Shown: positions 24,025 to 33,576 of the stretch, one piece after another
Numbering within the stretch: the first letter of the stretch is position 1
Layout of the letters: the number at the start of each line of letters is the position of its first letter
From: Pseudoflavonifractor intestinihominis
GTDB taxonomy: Bacteria; Bacillota; Clostridia; Oscillospirales; Oscillospiraceae
Assembly (NCBI RefSeq): GCF_040096055.1
Contig: NZ_JBBMFK010000001.1
Span: forward strand, 124,001 to 188,000
Direction: 5' to 3'
DNA: 64,000 bases
Program-made: the position numbers and the translations under genes
The notes under the pieces: model-generated
What the model saw: only the letters and a program-made list of their open reading frames with translations
The model's database searches: none
What the model was told of the DNA's origin: nothing

Positions 24025-25824
24025 TCAATCGGCGCGTTCCTGCTCCACCCGGTGGGCCAGCCGGACCTTCAGCTCCAACTCGCCGGGGGCGTACCCCATG
24101 GCGGTCATCATCTTCCGCAGGTCGTTGACCTTGGTGTGGCTGGAGTTGTTGACCTCCACGTCCACCCCGGCCTTCGGTACCCGGGCTGTCTTGGAGGAGT
24201 CCCGTTTGCAGTCGAAGAGGGTGGACAGGTCGTGAGCGGCGGGGGAGGCCTGAATGGCCCGGAATTTCTCCGGGTCCCGCTCATAGAGGATGTCCAGCAC
24301 CTGGGTAAGCAGGGCGCTGTATTTGCGGACAGGCGTCTCCTGACCGAAGAGGCGGAAGGCCTCCAGCTGGGAGCCGTTCCAGCCGGGGAGCTTCCGCAGA
24401 TTGTCAAAGACAATGGGCTCGTCGATCTTGTGATAAGCGGCCGTATCGTCCAGCCGGTTCTGGTAGCGTACGCCCTTGCCGGTGTTGCCGTTGGCGGAGA
24501 TAAACCGGCTGACCGGGACGTCCGCCTCGGCGGTAGTGGTGGCGGAGAAATTGAGGATGTTCTCCAGCAGCCTCAGATCCTCCCGGGTGAGGGCCTGATC
24601 GGAGGCCGCCAGGGCGGTGCGGAAGCTCTCCATAAAATCGGTGATCCGGTTCACATCGGCGGAGCCGTCCAGGCCCCACTGTTCAAACAGCTCCTGGAGC
24701 AGGGGGTCGGTCTCCTCCATGTCCTCGTCCAGCTCATCGCCGGAGAGCAGGGCGGCGTACCGCTCAGGCTGGGCCAGCTGGTTGAAAAACTCCGGCGTCA
24801 GCCGGCCGCTGCTGCGGACCACAAAGTTGTATACCTCCTCGTAGGACAGCTGGAGACAGAGCACGGCAAAGAGCAGCCGCTTTTCGTGGTCCTGGTCCAG
24901 GTGTTCGCCGCTGTGGATGCGCTGGAGCAGGAGAAAGGCGTTGAGCAGCCGTTTGATGCCGCGGGGATTGTAGCCGATGGAGGTGCGGATGAGGGCCACA
25001 TAGGGGGCCGCGTCTGCCACGGGCAGGCGCATCTGCTCCATGGCGGCCCGGACGAATTTCTCAATGTCGTAGTGGGCCACCGGCATCTTGAAGGGCACCT
25101 GGATGATCTTGTCGAAAAAGCTGCGGCCCTTGTCCATGCCCAGGCTCTCGCCGTACTTCTGCCGGATGCCCTGGGAGACCACGGCGTAGTCGATGGCCAG
25201 AAGGAACACGCACTTGTCGCAGTCCAGGAAGAGCTTGAGCACCTCCAGCAGCTCTACCGCCCGGGCCGGCTCCAGCCGGTCCAGGTCGTCCACAAAGATG
25301 ACCACCCGGTCCTTCTTCTGCTCCTTCAGGGCCTGCTTCACGCAGTCCTGGAACCGGGCCTTCAGGGTGGAGATGGCCTCGGTCACGTCCTCCTCTTCGG
25401 AGTTCATGGCGGACTCCGCCGCGCCCGCCACATCCAGACCGGTGACGGTGCTGGCCGCCGACAGGCCAACCCGGAACAGTACGCTCCCCAGAGTGCGCAG
25501 GGAGCTCTTGATGGAGTCGGCCTGGATGCCCTTGAGGCCCAGGGAGGCCGTCAGCCGGGACACCAGCAGCAGGGGCAGCCGGTCCCCCAGGTTGAACTGG
25601 GAGAACTGCCAGGTGTTGAACCAGACGGGGAGCACCTTGTCCTCCAGCTCCTCCCGGATGAGCATCATAAAGCTGGTCTTGCCGCTGCCCCAGTCCCCCT
25701 GGACCGCAACGGTCATGGGCGTGTCGCACTCCAGAATAAAGCTGCTCAGGCCCTTGATGTACTTCTCCACGTCAAAGATGTCTTCGCTGCGCCCGCTGAG
25801 TGGCTTGTCTGTAAAGCCGGCCAT
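24025..25824 (-). CDS. KAP-family P-loop NTPase
   Basis: 599 residues. 'PMTVAVQGDWGSGKTSFMML' is Walker A (about 35-55) and 'RVVIFVDDLDRLEPARAVELL' Walker B of the KAP type (D-D-L-D-R). 'YNPRGIKRLLNAFLLL' is the sensor-2 region. A weakly hydrophobic segment near 110-140 sits where KAP proteins carry membrane helices. The C-terminal 170 residues ('YHKIDEPIVFDNL', 'SALLTQVLDILYERDPEKF') form an extra domain resembling those at the ends of some restriction/defence-linked proteins. KAP NTPases occur in phage-defence and membrane-linked signalling systems; the role here is unknown. ATG 25824 follows AGGAGGAAGG. Confidence 0.85.
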   Translation of the reverse strand: MAGFTDKPLSGRSEDIFDVEKYIKGLSSFILECDTPMTVAVQGDWGSGKTSFMMLIREELEDKVLPVWFNTWQFSQFNLGDRLPLLLVSRLTASLGLKGIQADSIKSSLRTLGSVLFRVGLSAASTVTGLDVAGAAESAMNSEEEDVTEAISTLKARFQDCVKQALKEQKKDRVVIFVDDLDRLEPARAVELLEVLKLFLDCDKCVFLLAIDYAVVSQGIRQKYGESLGMDKGRSFFDKIIQVPFKMPVAHYDIEKFVRAAMEQMRLPVADAAPYVALIRTSIGYNPRGIKRLLNAFLLLQRIHSGEHLDQDHEKRLLFAVLCLQLSYEEVYNFVVRSSGRLTPEFFNQLAQPERYAALLSGDELDEDMEETDPLLQELFEQWGLDGSADVNRITDFMESFRTALAASDQALTREDLRLLENILNFSATTTAEADVPVSRFISANGNTGKGVRYQNRLDDTAAYHKIDEPIVFDNLRKLPGWNGSQLEAFRLFGQETPVRKYSALLTQVLDILYERDPEKFRAIQASPAAHDLSTLFDCKRDSSKTARVPKAGVDVEVNNSSHTKVNDLRKMMTAMGYAPGELELKVRLAHRVEQERAD

Positions 25825-25875
25825 GATCCTTCCTCCTGATTTGACAGAAATAGAGGGTATCCGCTGTTATTTTCC

Positions 25876-25904
25876 ATCATAGCAGAGCGGAGGAGGGATG
25901 GCAA
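25876..25904 (-). promoter_or_regulatory. Sigma-A promoter of the KAP NTPase gene
   Basis: Minus strand: TTGCCA (25904-25899), 17-base spacer, TATGAT (25881-25876). Confidence 0.65.
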
Positions 25905-25912
25905 GGCGGGAT

Positions 25913-25966
25913 TGAAACAATCAGGGAGTGTGCTCCGGCATCGGAGCACACTCCCTGATTGTTTCA
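25913..25966. terminator. 25-bp perfect hairpin after prfC
   Basis: Arms 25913-25937 and 25942-25966 are perfectly complementary over a four-base GCAT turn. It lies ten bases past the prfC stop on the minus strand. The usual T tract is absent, so it may stabilise the 3' end rather than terminate on its own. Confidence 0.7.
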
Positions 25967-25973
25967 GATAAAC

Positions 25974-27578
25974 TTACTTCTGCCAGCCGCCGCCGAACTC
26001 CAGCAGGGTGAGCTGCTTGTTGCGCTCGCTGGTCCAGTTGATGGCCCACTGGGTGGCGAAGAGGAGCAGCTGGTTGCCCTTGTAGTCCTCCACCAGCTTC
26101 ACGCCGTCGCCCAGGATCAGGTCCTCCTCCTTCACCGGCTCGCCGTCCTCGGTCTCGATCCAGCGGAGGTACTCATAGGGCAGGCCCTCCATATAGAGGT
26201 CCACGTTGTACTCGTTCTTCAGCCGGTACTCCAGCACGTCGAACTGAAGGGTGCCCACCACGCCCACGATGACCTCCTCCATGCCGGAGTAGGGGGTTTT
26301 GAAGATCTGGATGGCGCCCTCCTGGGCGATCTGCTCCATGCCCTTGAGAAACTGCTTGCGCTTCATGGTGTCCAGGCTGCGCACCCGGCGGAAGTGCTCG
26401 GGGGCAAAGGTGGGGATGGGGTCGAACTTGAACTTCTTCCCCGGAGCGCACAGGGTGTCGCCGATGGAGAAGATGCCCGGGTCGAACACGCCGATGATGT
26501 CCCCGGCGTAGGCCTCCTCAATGATCTCGCGCTCGGCGGCCATCAGCTGCTGAGGCCGGGAGAGGCGGATCTTCTTGCCGCCCTGGACGTGGTAGACCTC
26601 TTTGTCCGCCTCGAACTTGCCGGACACGATGCGCATGAAGGCGATCCGGTCCCGGTGGGCCTTGTTCATGTTGGCCTGGATCTTGAACACAAAGGCGGAG
26701 AAGCTGTCGTCCATGGAGTCGATGAGAGTGTCGCCGGCGGTGCGGGGCAGGGGACCGGTGGTCATGCGGAGAAAGTGCTCCAGGAAGGGCTCCACGCCGA
26801 AGTTGGTCAGGGCGGAGCCGAAGAACACGGGGGACAGCTTGCCGTGGCGTACCCGGTCCAGGTCGAACTCGGCGGCGGCGCCGTCCAGCAGCTCGATCTC
26901 GTCGGTGAGCTGCCGGTGGAGCCGCTCCCCGATCAGGTCGTCCAGATTGGGGTCCCCCAGCTCCACCTCGGTGGCGGTGGCCGCCTTGGCGCCGCCGTTG
27001 GAGGTGAAGTGGATGATCTTCTTGCTGCCCCGGTCGTACACGCCCTTGAACTCCTTGCCGCAGCCGATGGGCCAGTTGACGGGGTAGGTCTCAATGCCCA
27101 GCTCCTTCTCCAGTTCCTCCAGCAGCTCGAAGGAGTCCCGGGCCTCCCGGTCCATCTTGTTGATGAAGGTAAAGATGGGGATGTCCCGCATGGCGCACAC
27201 CTTGAACAGCTTCCGGGTCTGGGCCTCCACGCCCTTGGCCGCGTCGATGACCATGACGGCGCTGTCGGCGGCCATCAGGGTGCGGTAGGTGTCCTCGGAG
27301 AAGTCCTGGTGGCCGGGGGTGTCCAGGATGTTGATGCAGAAGCCCTCGTACTGGAACTGCATCACCGAGGAGGTGACGGAGATGCCGCGCTGCTTCTCGA
27401 TCTCCATCCAGTCGGAGGTGGCGGCGCGGCTGTTCTTCTTGCCCTTGACCACGCCGGCCTGGGCGATGGCGCCTCCGTACAGGAGGAACTTCTCGGTCAG
27501 GGTGGTCTTACCGGCGTCGGGGTGGGAGATGATGGCAAAGGTGCGGCGGCGGGAAATTTCAGCTTCGTATTTTGACAT
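25974..27578 (-). CDS. prfC: Peptide chain release factor 3
   Basis: A 534-residue translational GTPase that recycles RF1/RF2. G1 'SHPDAGKTTLTEKFL', G2 'RGISVTSSVMQF', G3 'DTPGHQDFSEDTYRTL' and G4 'NKMD' are all intact, with the RF3-specific 'SAVMVIDAAKGVEAQTRKLF'. The C-terminal domains II and III end 'QLTLLEFGGGWQK'. ATG 27576-27578 follows GAGAGG. It lies 49 bases after a HAD phosphatase gene in the same direction. RF2 is also encoded in this window (62474). Confidence 0.97.
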   Translation of the reverse strand: MSKYEAEISRRRTFAIISHPDAGKTTLTEKFLLYGGAIAQAGVVKGKKNSRAATSDWMEIEKQRGISVTSSVMQFQYEGFCINILDTPGHQDFSEDTYRTLMAADSAVMVIDAAKGVEAQTRKLFKVCAMRDIPIFTFINKMDREARDSFELLEELEKELGIETYPVNWPIGCGKEFKGVYDRGSKKIIHFTSNGGAKAATATEVELGDPNLDDLIGERLHRQLTDEIELLDGAAAEFDLDRVRHGKLSPVFFGSALTNFGVEPFLEHFLRMTTGPLPRTAGDTLIDSMDDSFSAFVFKIQANMNKAHRDRIAFMRIVSGKFEADKEVYHVQGGKKIRLSRPQQLMAAEREIIEEAYAGDIIGVFDPGIFSIGDTLCAPGKKFKFDPIPTFAPEHFRRVRSLDTMKRKQFLKGMEQIAQEGAIQIFKTPYSGMEEVIVGVVGTLQFDVLEYRLKNEYNVDLYMEGLPYEYLRWIETEDGEPVKEEDLILGDGVKLVEDYKGNQLLLFATQWAINWTSERNKQLTLLEFGGGWQK

Positions 27579-27627
27579 AGATGCAAACCTCTCTACAGTT
27601 TTATACAGCACACAGGAGAAAGCGCCC

Positions 27628-28269
27628 TCAGGGGGGACACATGGCCGCCAGTGCGGCGGGGATGTCGGCAAAGGCGCGGACGGCGGGTACGCCCTCAACG
27701 GGGCCGCCGAAGCCGTAGGCCGCGTGGAGGAAGGGGACCCCGGCCTCCCGGGCGGAGGTGCAGTCCAGCAGGGTGTCCCCCACATAGACCGGCCGCGCCA
27801 GGCCGTACTGCCGGGCCACCAGGGCGATGTTGTAACTCTTGGGCTGGCCGGTGCGTCCGGCGCACTCAAAGCCGGTGAAATACCGGTCCAGCTTGTGGGC
27901 GGCGTAGAAGGTCTGGATGTATCCGTCCTGGCAGTTGCTCACCACAAAGAGCTTTGCCCGAGCGGAGAGGGCGGCCAGGGTCTCCTTCACGGCGGGGTAG
28001 AGCACGCCGCCCTGGGTCCGCAGAAGCACGAACTCCTCGTCCTCCTGCGCCTTAAGCATCATGGCCCGGGTCTCCTCGCTCTCATTGGGGAGGATCTTGC
28101 GGGCGATGTCGGGCAGGAGCAGGCCCATGGTGGCCTCCACCTCGGGCACGGTCACCGGCGGCCGGGAGATCTCCGGGTGCCGGGCCAGGGCCCGGTTCCA
28201 GCCCTCGCAGATACGGACGGTGGCGTTCCACAGCGTGCCGTCCAGGTCAAATAAAACGCCGTCAAACAT
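27628..28269 (-). CDS. HAD-superfamily hydrolase (phosphoglycolate phosphatase-like)
   Basis: 213 residues. Motif I 'VLFDLDGTLWN' (nucleophile and acid/base Asp), a helical cap, motif II 'FVVSNCQDGY', motif III Lys in 'RTGQPKSYN', and motif IV 'VYVGDTLLDC' with the metal Asp. The order and the C1 cap suggest the phosphoglycolate phosphatase/beta-phosphoglucomutase branch; substrate unknown. The start ATG 28267-28269 directly precedes motif I and has GGGAGG ten bases upstream. Probably co-transcribed with prfC. Confidence 0.9.
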   Translation of the reverse strand: MFDGVLFDLDGTLWNATVRICEGWNRALARHPEISRPPVTVPEVEATMGLLLPDIARKILPNESEETRAMMLKAQEDEEFVLLRTQGGVLYPAVKETLAALSARAKLFVVSNCQDGYIQTFYAAHKLDRYFTGFECAGRTGQPKSYNIALVARQYGLARPVYVGDTLLDCTSAREAGVPFLHAAYGFGGPVEGVPAVRAFADIPAALAAMCPP

Positions 28270-28326
28270 GGCGGGAAATCCTCCCTCGCATGGAAAATAC
28301 ATCGCAGGATCGATTCAGCAGACACT

Positions 28327-28355
28327 ACTTTATCGTATTTCCGCCCCAGTGTCAA
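28327..28355 (-). promoter_or_regulatory. Sigma-A promoter of the HAD-prfC operon
   Basis: Minus strand: TTGACA (28355-28350), 17-base spacer, TAAAGT (28332-28327). The rest of the 275-bp gap to 28545 is leader sequence; a TATGAT near 28479 could serve the LytTR gene. Confidence 0.7.
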
Positions 28356-28544
28356 CAAAGAACGGGGGTAGGCCGGGGTTTCACAGAAATTTTCGTGCAA
28401 AATTCAACCGGAAGAGAGAAAAGCGGCGGGGAGGAGGGGCAAAACCGCCGGCAGAGCGCTGGAATATCCCCCGGGGCTATGATAAAATAAAATAATCACA
28501 AAACAGGGGACCCCGGGACGGGGAGACACGGAGGGAGACAGCGC

Positions 28545-29252
28545 ATGATTTCCATTACCATTGTGGAGGACGAGGAGATTTTTGCCAATCAGATGCTGGA
28601 ATATGTGCACCGGTTCGGGGCCGAGACCCACCAGGCGGTCCAGGCCCAGGTGTTCGGGGACGGGGCCACCTTCCTGGACGAGTACGACGGCCGCTTCCAG
28701 ATCATCTTCATGGACATCGTCATGCCCCACATGGACGGGCTGGACGCCGCCCGCCGCCTGCGGGAGACCGACCAGAACGTGTGCCTCATCTTCCTCACCA
28801 GTATGGCCCAGTACGCCATCCGGGGCTACGAGGTGGCCGCCCTGGACTTTGTCATCAAGCCCCTGGCCTACGACCTGTTCAAGATCAAGCTGGAGAAGGC
28901 CATCGCCCACATCAAGGTGGACGAGAGCTTCCATATCCCCGTGTCCAACGGGATTCAGACCGTCCGCTTCTCCCAGATCAGGTACGTGGAGAGCAGCAAG
29001 CACTACCTCTATTTCCACACGGAGACCGGCGACTACCGGATGCGGGGGTCCATGCGGGACATCACCGCCGCCTTCCTGGCCAACGGCTTTGCCGCCGCCA
29101 GCGCCTCCCTGCTCATCAACCTGTCCTACGTGGAGCAGGCGTCGGGCAGCGAGGTGACCGTGGCGGGGGAGCGCCTCTCGGTGGCCCGGACTTATAAAAA
29201 CGACTTCTGGAACCGGCTGACGGTGTACATGAGCGGAGGGATTTTGAAATGA
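28545..29252 (+). CDS. LytTR-family response regulator (AgrA/LytR type)
   Basis: 235 residues. The receiver domain (about 1-120) has 'ITIVEDEEIFANQML', the phosphoacceptor Asp in 'IIFMDIVMPHMDGLDA' and Lys in 'LDFVIKPLAYDL'. The C-terminal LytTR DNA-binding domain (about 135-235) contains 'IRYVESSKHYLYFHTETGDY' and 'ASLLINLSYVEQ'. LytTR domains bind pairs of about 9-bp direct repeats separated by 12-13 bp. Exactly such a pair lies 3' of the partner kinase at 30542-30571. The kinase ATG overlaps the stop (ATGA). Confidence 0.95.
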   Translation: MISITIVEDEEIFANQMLEYVHRFGAETHQAVQAQVFGDGATFLDEYDGRFQIIFMDIVMPHMDGLDAARRLRETDQNVCLIFLTSMAQYAIRGYEVAALDFVIKPLAYDLFKIKLEKAIAHIKVDESFHIPVSNGIQTVRFSQIRYVESSKHYLYFHTETGDYRMRGSMRDITAAFLANGFAAASASLLINLSYVEQASGSEVTVAGERLSVARTYKNDFWNRLTVYMSGGILK

Positions 29253-30532
29253 TGGGAGAGGGCCTGTTTCAGATCACCCTTTACCACGGCTATCTGCTTC
29301 AGATCCTGGCGGCGGAGCTGATCTTTACCCGGCCCCTGCCCCGCCGGAGCCATTTCTGGCTGCGGCTGACGGCAGGGGGAGGGGTCTATATAGTGCTGTC
29401 GGTGGTCATTCCCAACTTTATCGCCCGCTATGTGTCCGGTTTTTTCTCCCTGACCATCTTTCTCCTGTCCCTGGGGCTGTGCCTGTTCTGCTTCCGGGCC
29501 CGGCTCAGGGAGGTGCTCTTCTGCTGCGTGGGCGCCCAGCTGACCCAGAACCTGTCCTACAATGTGGAAAACCTCATTTACCAGCCCTTTGCCGCCTCCT
29601 TCAGCCAGGTTGGATGGCCGTGCCTCTCCCTGGCCGTCACCGCAGTGGTCTACGGGGCGTGCTGGTGGTTCTTTGCCCGGCAGACCGAGCGCTGCGGGGA
29701 GATCCGCCTGCCGGGGCGCTATGTGTACGCCATCTCCCTGGCCTCCGCGCTCTTTGTGTACACCATGCAGTTCCTCTTCCAGAGCTACGGCATCGACAGC
29801 CTGTGGATTATCCGTCCGCCCCTGATCCTGTGCTGTATTGCCGGGCTGTGTCTCCAGTACGGCCTGCTGGCCCTGCGCAATGCCCGGGAGGAGAACCAGC
29901 TGCTGGAGCGGTTCATGCGCAAGGAGCAGAAGCAGTACGAGATCACCCGCAACAGCATGGACCTCATCAACATGAAGGCCCACGACCTGAAGCACCAGAT
30001 CACCCTTATGCGGTCTCTGGGCAGCTGCGACAGCCGTGAGCTGTCCGAGATTGAGGCGGCGGTGGCTCAGTACGAGACCAGCAGCAACACGGGGAACAAG
30101 GCCCTGGACGTGATCCTCACCGAGAAACAGCTCCGCTGCCGGGAGGACCGCATCGAGATGACCGTCATGGCCCAGGGGGAGGCCCTGTCCTTCCTCCAGC
30201 AGGCGGACATCGCCTCCCTGTTCGGCAATATCCTGGACAACGCCATTGAGTATGAGCGGACCGTGGAGCCGGCCGCCCGGCGGTGCGTGGCCCTGACGGT
30301 GGCGGAGAAGAACGGTTTTGTCTGCATCCGGGCGGAGAACTATTGCCCCGTCTCCCCGCCCATGCGGGACGGGCTGCCTGTCACCTCCAAGTCCAACCGG
30401 GACTACCACGGCTTTGGCCTGCGCAGCGTGCGGTACATTACGGAGAAGTACGGCGGCACCCTCCACATCGGCCAGGAGGGGGAGCTGTTCGTGGTGAGCA
30501 TCCTTCTGCCCAGGCCGGGCGGCAATCCCTGA
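29249..30532 (+). CDS. GHKL sensor histidine kinase (AgrC-like)
   Basis: 427 residues. The first 210 hold about six hydrophobic helices ('LRLTAGGGVYIVLSVVI', 'GFFSLTIFLLSLGLCLFCF' and others), the sensor domain. A coiled linker leads to the phosphoacceptor His in 'MKAHDLKHQITLMRSL', the N-box 'NILDNAIEYE' and 'GFGLRSVRYITEKYGG' of the GHKL ATPase. No adjacent peptide gene of AgrD type was found, so the signal may be a glycan, a distant peptide or a membrane cue. It overlaps the response regulator by four bases and is followed by the putative LytTR site. Confidence 0.92.
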   Translation: MMGEGLFQITLYHGYLLQILAAELIFTRPLPRRSHFWLRLTAGGGVYIVLSVVIPNFIARYVSGFFSLTIFLLSLGLCLFCFRARLREVLFCCVGAQLTQNLSYNVENLIYQPFAASFSQVGWPCLSLAVTAVVYGACWWFFARQTERCGEIRLPGRYVYAISLASALFVYTMQFLFQSYGIDSLWIIRPPLILCCIAGLCLQYGLLALRNAREENQLLERFMRKEQKQYEITRNSMDLINMKAHDLKHQITLMRSLGSCDSRELSEIEAAVAQYETSSNTGNKALDVILTEKQLRCREDRIEMTVMAQGEALSFLQQADIASLFGNILDNAIEYERTVEPAARRCVALTVAEKNGFVCIRAENYCPVSPPMRDGLPVTSKSNRDYHGFGLRSVRYITEKYGGTLHIGQEGELFVVSILLPRPGGNP

Positions 30533-30541
30533 GCGGCGACA

Positions 30542-30604
30542 GATTTGCCAGAAAATCTGACGGATTTGCCAACACCCCCTATCTCCTTTGATTTGTGGTA
30601 TGTT
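30542..30604 (+). promoter_or_regulatory. Putative LytTR operator and promoter of the GH3 operon
   Basis: GATTTGCCA occurs at 30542-30550 and again at 30563-30571, a 9-bp direct repeat with a 12-bp spacer (21-bp period). A -10 element TATGTT (30599-30604) follows. No good -35 exists at the matching position just below the second repeat, as expected for an activator-dependent promoter. This is the geometry of AgrA/LytTR sites, placed directly after the LytTR-kinase pair. Confidence 0.65.
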
Positions 30605-30642
30605 GAGCTTACCAAAAGACAGGGAGAAAGGGGAAATACACA

Positions 30643-33567
30643 GTGAAGAAAAAGAGCGCATCCGCCTCCCGCGGCGTCATCGCCGTGGCGAGCACCCTGC
30701 TGGCCGTGGCCATCGGCGTCACGTCCGGCGCAGCCTCCTACCGGTCGCTGATCTGCAGCGCCATAGGCGGCGACATGTACAAGACCGTGGACGAGAGCGG
30801 AACGGAGGTCACCGACCGCTATCCCGACAACGGCATGAGCCTGGAGGACTGGAAGGCCCAGGCCGACGCCCTGGTGGAGGAGGTCACCGGGGAGGGTATC
30901 GTGCTGCTGAAGAACGAGAACAGCACGCTGCCTCTGGCCAAGGGCTCCAAGGTGACCCTCTTCGGCCGCTCCTCGGCGGACCTGGTGCTGGGCGGCACCG
31001 GCGCCGGCGGCATCGACGCATCCATTGCCGTCAACCTGAAGGACGCCATGTAGGCCGACGGCATGTTTGAGGTCAACAGTACCGTCTGGGACTTCTACAA
31101 GAGCTATGACGGCAAGGACGGCTATACCCGCAGCAACGGCAGCTACATGGGCGCCAAGGCGGAGGACATCTTTATCGCCGAGGTGCCTGTCAGCGAGTAC
31201 ACCGACGCGGTGCGGGACTCCTACGACGCTTACAGCGATGCGGCCATTGTGGTCTTCTCCCGGGTAGGCGGCGAGGGCTCCGACATGCCCACCGGCGACT
31301 TTGGCGACGGCACCAAGTATCTGTCCCTCCAGGAGCAGGAGAAGGATGTCCTGCGGGAGATCCAGGACAGCGGCAAGTTTGACAAGGTCATCGCCCTCAT
31401 CAACACCTCCAACGCCATGGAGCTGGGCTGGGTGGACCAGGAGGAGTACGGCATTGACGCCTGCATCTGGATCGGCGGCGTAGGCCAGAGCGGCGCCCGC
31501 GCGGTGGCCAAGGCCCTGTGCGGCGAGATCAACCCCTCCGGCCATCTGGCGGACACCTATGCCGCCGATTCCTTCTCCTCTCCGGCCATGCAGAACTTCG
31601 GGGACTTCACCTTCACCAATGCCAGCGAGATTGAGGCCCAGATCGGCGCGGATAACAACGGCACCAAGTATGTGGTGTATGCCGAGGGCATCTACGTGGG
31701 CTACCGGTACTACGAGACCCGCTACGCCGACAGCGTGCTGGACCCGGCGGGCACCAACGCCGCCTCCTCCGCCGGCGCCTTTATGGGCGACACCTGGAAC
31801 TACACCGACGAGGTGTGCTACTCCTTCGGCTACGGCCTGAGCTACGGCGCTGAGGACGGCCAGCCCTACCAGCAGGAGATCCGCTCCGCCCAGATGGGGG
31901 ACGATGGGCTGACCCTCACCGTGGAGGTCACCAATACCGGCACCGCCGCCGGAAAGAGCGTGGTGCAGGTCTACCTCCAGCAGCCCTACACCGCCGGCGG
32001 CATTGAGAAGTCCGCTGTGCAGCTGGCCGCCTTTGCCAAGACCGATGTGCTCCAGCCCGGCGAGAGCTGCCAGGTGGAGCTGACCGTGGACCGGCAGGAC
32101 ATGGCCTCCTACGACTACAAGGACGCCAAGACCTACGTACTGGACGCCGGCGACTACTACTTTGCCCTGGGCAACGGCGCCCACGACGCCCTGAACAATA
32201 TCCTGGCCGCCCGGGGCAAGACCGTGGCCGACGGCATGGACTATGAGGGCGATGCCGCCCTGACCTACCGCTGGAGCAACCCCGCCAAGGAGCTGCTCAA
32301 CCAGTCTTACAGCGGCAATGAGATCACCAACCGGCTGGACAGCGCCAGCCTGGAGTACTACGGCTACGAGACCGGCTATCTGACCCGCAGCGACTGGACC
32401 ACCTTCCCTGAGACCTATACCGACCTGACCGCCACCGACGAGATGATCGCAGACATCGACGCCGAGGGCAGCTATGAGCCGGGCAGCAGCGATATCTCCT
32501 CCATCATCACCGGCCAGGACAACCAGATGACCCTGGCCAAGATGACCGGAGTGGCCTTTGACGACACGGAGGCCTGGGACAAGATCCTCAACCAGCTCAC
32601 CGTGGATGAGATGGTGAAGATCGTCACCGGCTCCGGCCTGTCTCCCATTCCCTCCATCGCCTACCCCGCCATGTTCATGAAGGACGGCCCCCAGGGCAAC
32701 AACCAGCGCACCTACACCGAGGACGGCAGCACCGCCACCGGCTACTGCGGCGAGGTGGTCCGGGCCTCCACCTTCAACACCGAGCTGCTCCGCCGGGTGG
32801 GCGAGGCCATGGGCGAGGACTGGCTGCGCACCGACACCGAGGGCGCCTACACCCCCGCCGTCAACATCCACCGCACCCCCTACGCGGGCCGCAACTTTGA
32901 ATACTTCTCCGAGGACGGCTACCTCTCCGGCCAGATGGCCCTGGTGGAGGTGGAGGGCCTCCAGAGCAAGGGCATCATCCCCTACATCAAGCACTTCGCC
33001 CTCAACGACCAGGAGACCAACCGGCAGGGCATCTGCACCTTCTCCAACGAGCAGGCCATCCGTGAGATCTACCTGAAGGCCTTTGAGGCCGCCTTTACCG
33101 AGGGCGCCGTCAAGGGCACCATGGGCTCCTTCAACCGCATCGGCTGCACCTGGTCGGGCGCCTGCGCGGGCCTGATGAAAGACATTGTCCGCACTGAGTG
33201 GGGCTCCACCGCCATTATCGACACGGATATTGCCATCAATACCACTCTCCAGAGCGTCTTTGCCGGCCTGGAGAACGGCAGCACCATGTGGGCCACCTCG
33301 GGCACTGTATTCTATGCCCACGTCATCAACCAGGCCTCCACCGACGCCAAGCTGCTGGAGAACCTGCGGGAGGCCTGCCATATCATCCTCTACAATCTGG
33401 CCGACAGCATTGGCGTCAACGGCCTGTCCCCCACGGCGCACGTGGTGGAGACCACACCCTACTGGGAGGCCGCGGCCTACGCTGTGATTGCCGTGCTGGC
33501 CGTCATCGACCTGGCCGCCGTGGTGGTGCTGGTCCGGGGCAGCCTGGGAAAGAAGAAGGAGGCGTAA
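30643..33567 (+). pseudogene. Domain-permuted GH3 glycosidase with in-frame amber codon
   Basis: One frame runs from GTG 30643 (AAAGGGG upstream) to TAA 33565-33567, about 973 residues, broken only by TAG at 31051-31053. An N-terminal membrane helix (about 11-32) is followed by the GH3 C-terminal alpha/beta domain placed first, an FnIII-like domain ('GLTLTVEVTNTGTAAGKSVVQVYLQ' region), then the GH3 barrel ('NIHRTPYAGRNFEYFSEDGYLSG', 'KHFALNDQETNRQG', nucleophile Asp in 'TAIIDTDIA') and a C-terminal helix. This reversed order is known from the Ruminococcus albus GH3 enzyme Ra-Glu3A. It probably trims beta-glycosides outside the membrane. The amber codon follows 'NLKDAM' where related proteins continue unbroken. 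Confidence 0.88.
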
Positions 33568-33576
33568 CACAATACC

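Noticed and set aside
25959..27575. Long plus-strand open frame opposite prfC
   Set aside because: The minus strand encodes a complete RF3 with all GTPase motifs; the plus frame is a by-product of codon bias.
28270..30542. An AgrD-like signal peptide gene beside the LytTR/GHKL pair
   Set aside because: I checked the gaps before 28545 and after 30532 on both strands and found no short frame with a Shine-Dalgarno and an AgrD-like amphipathic-Cys-acidic layout.
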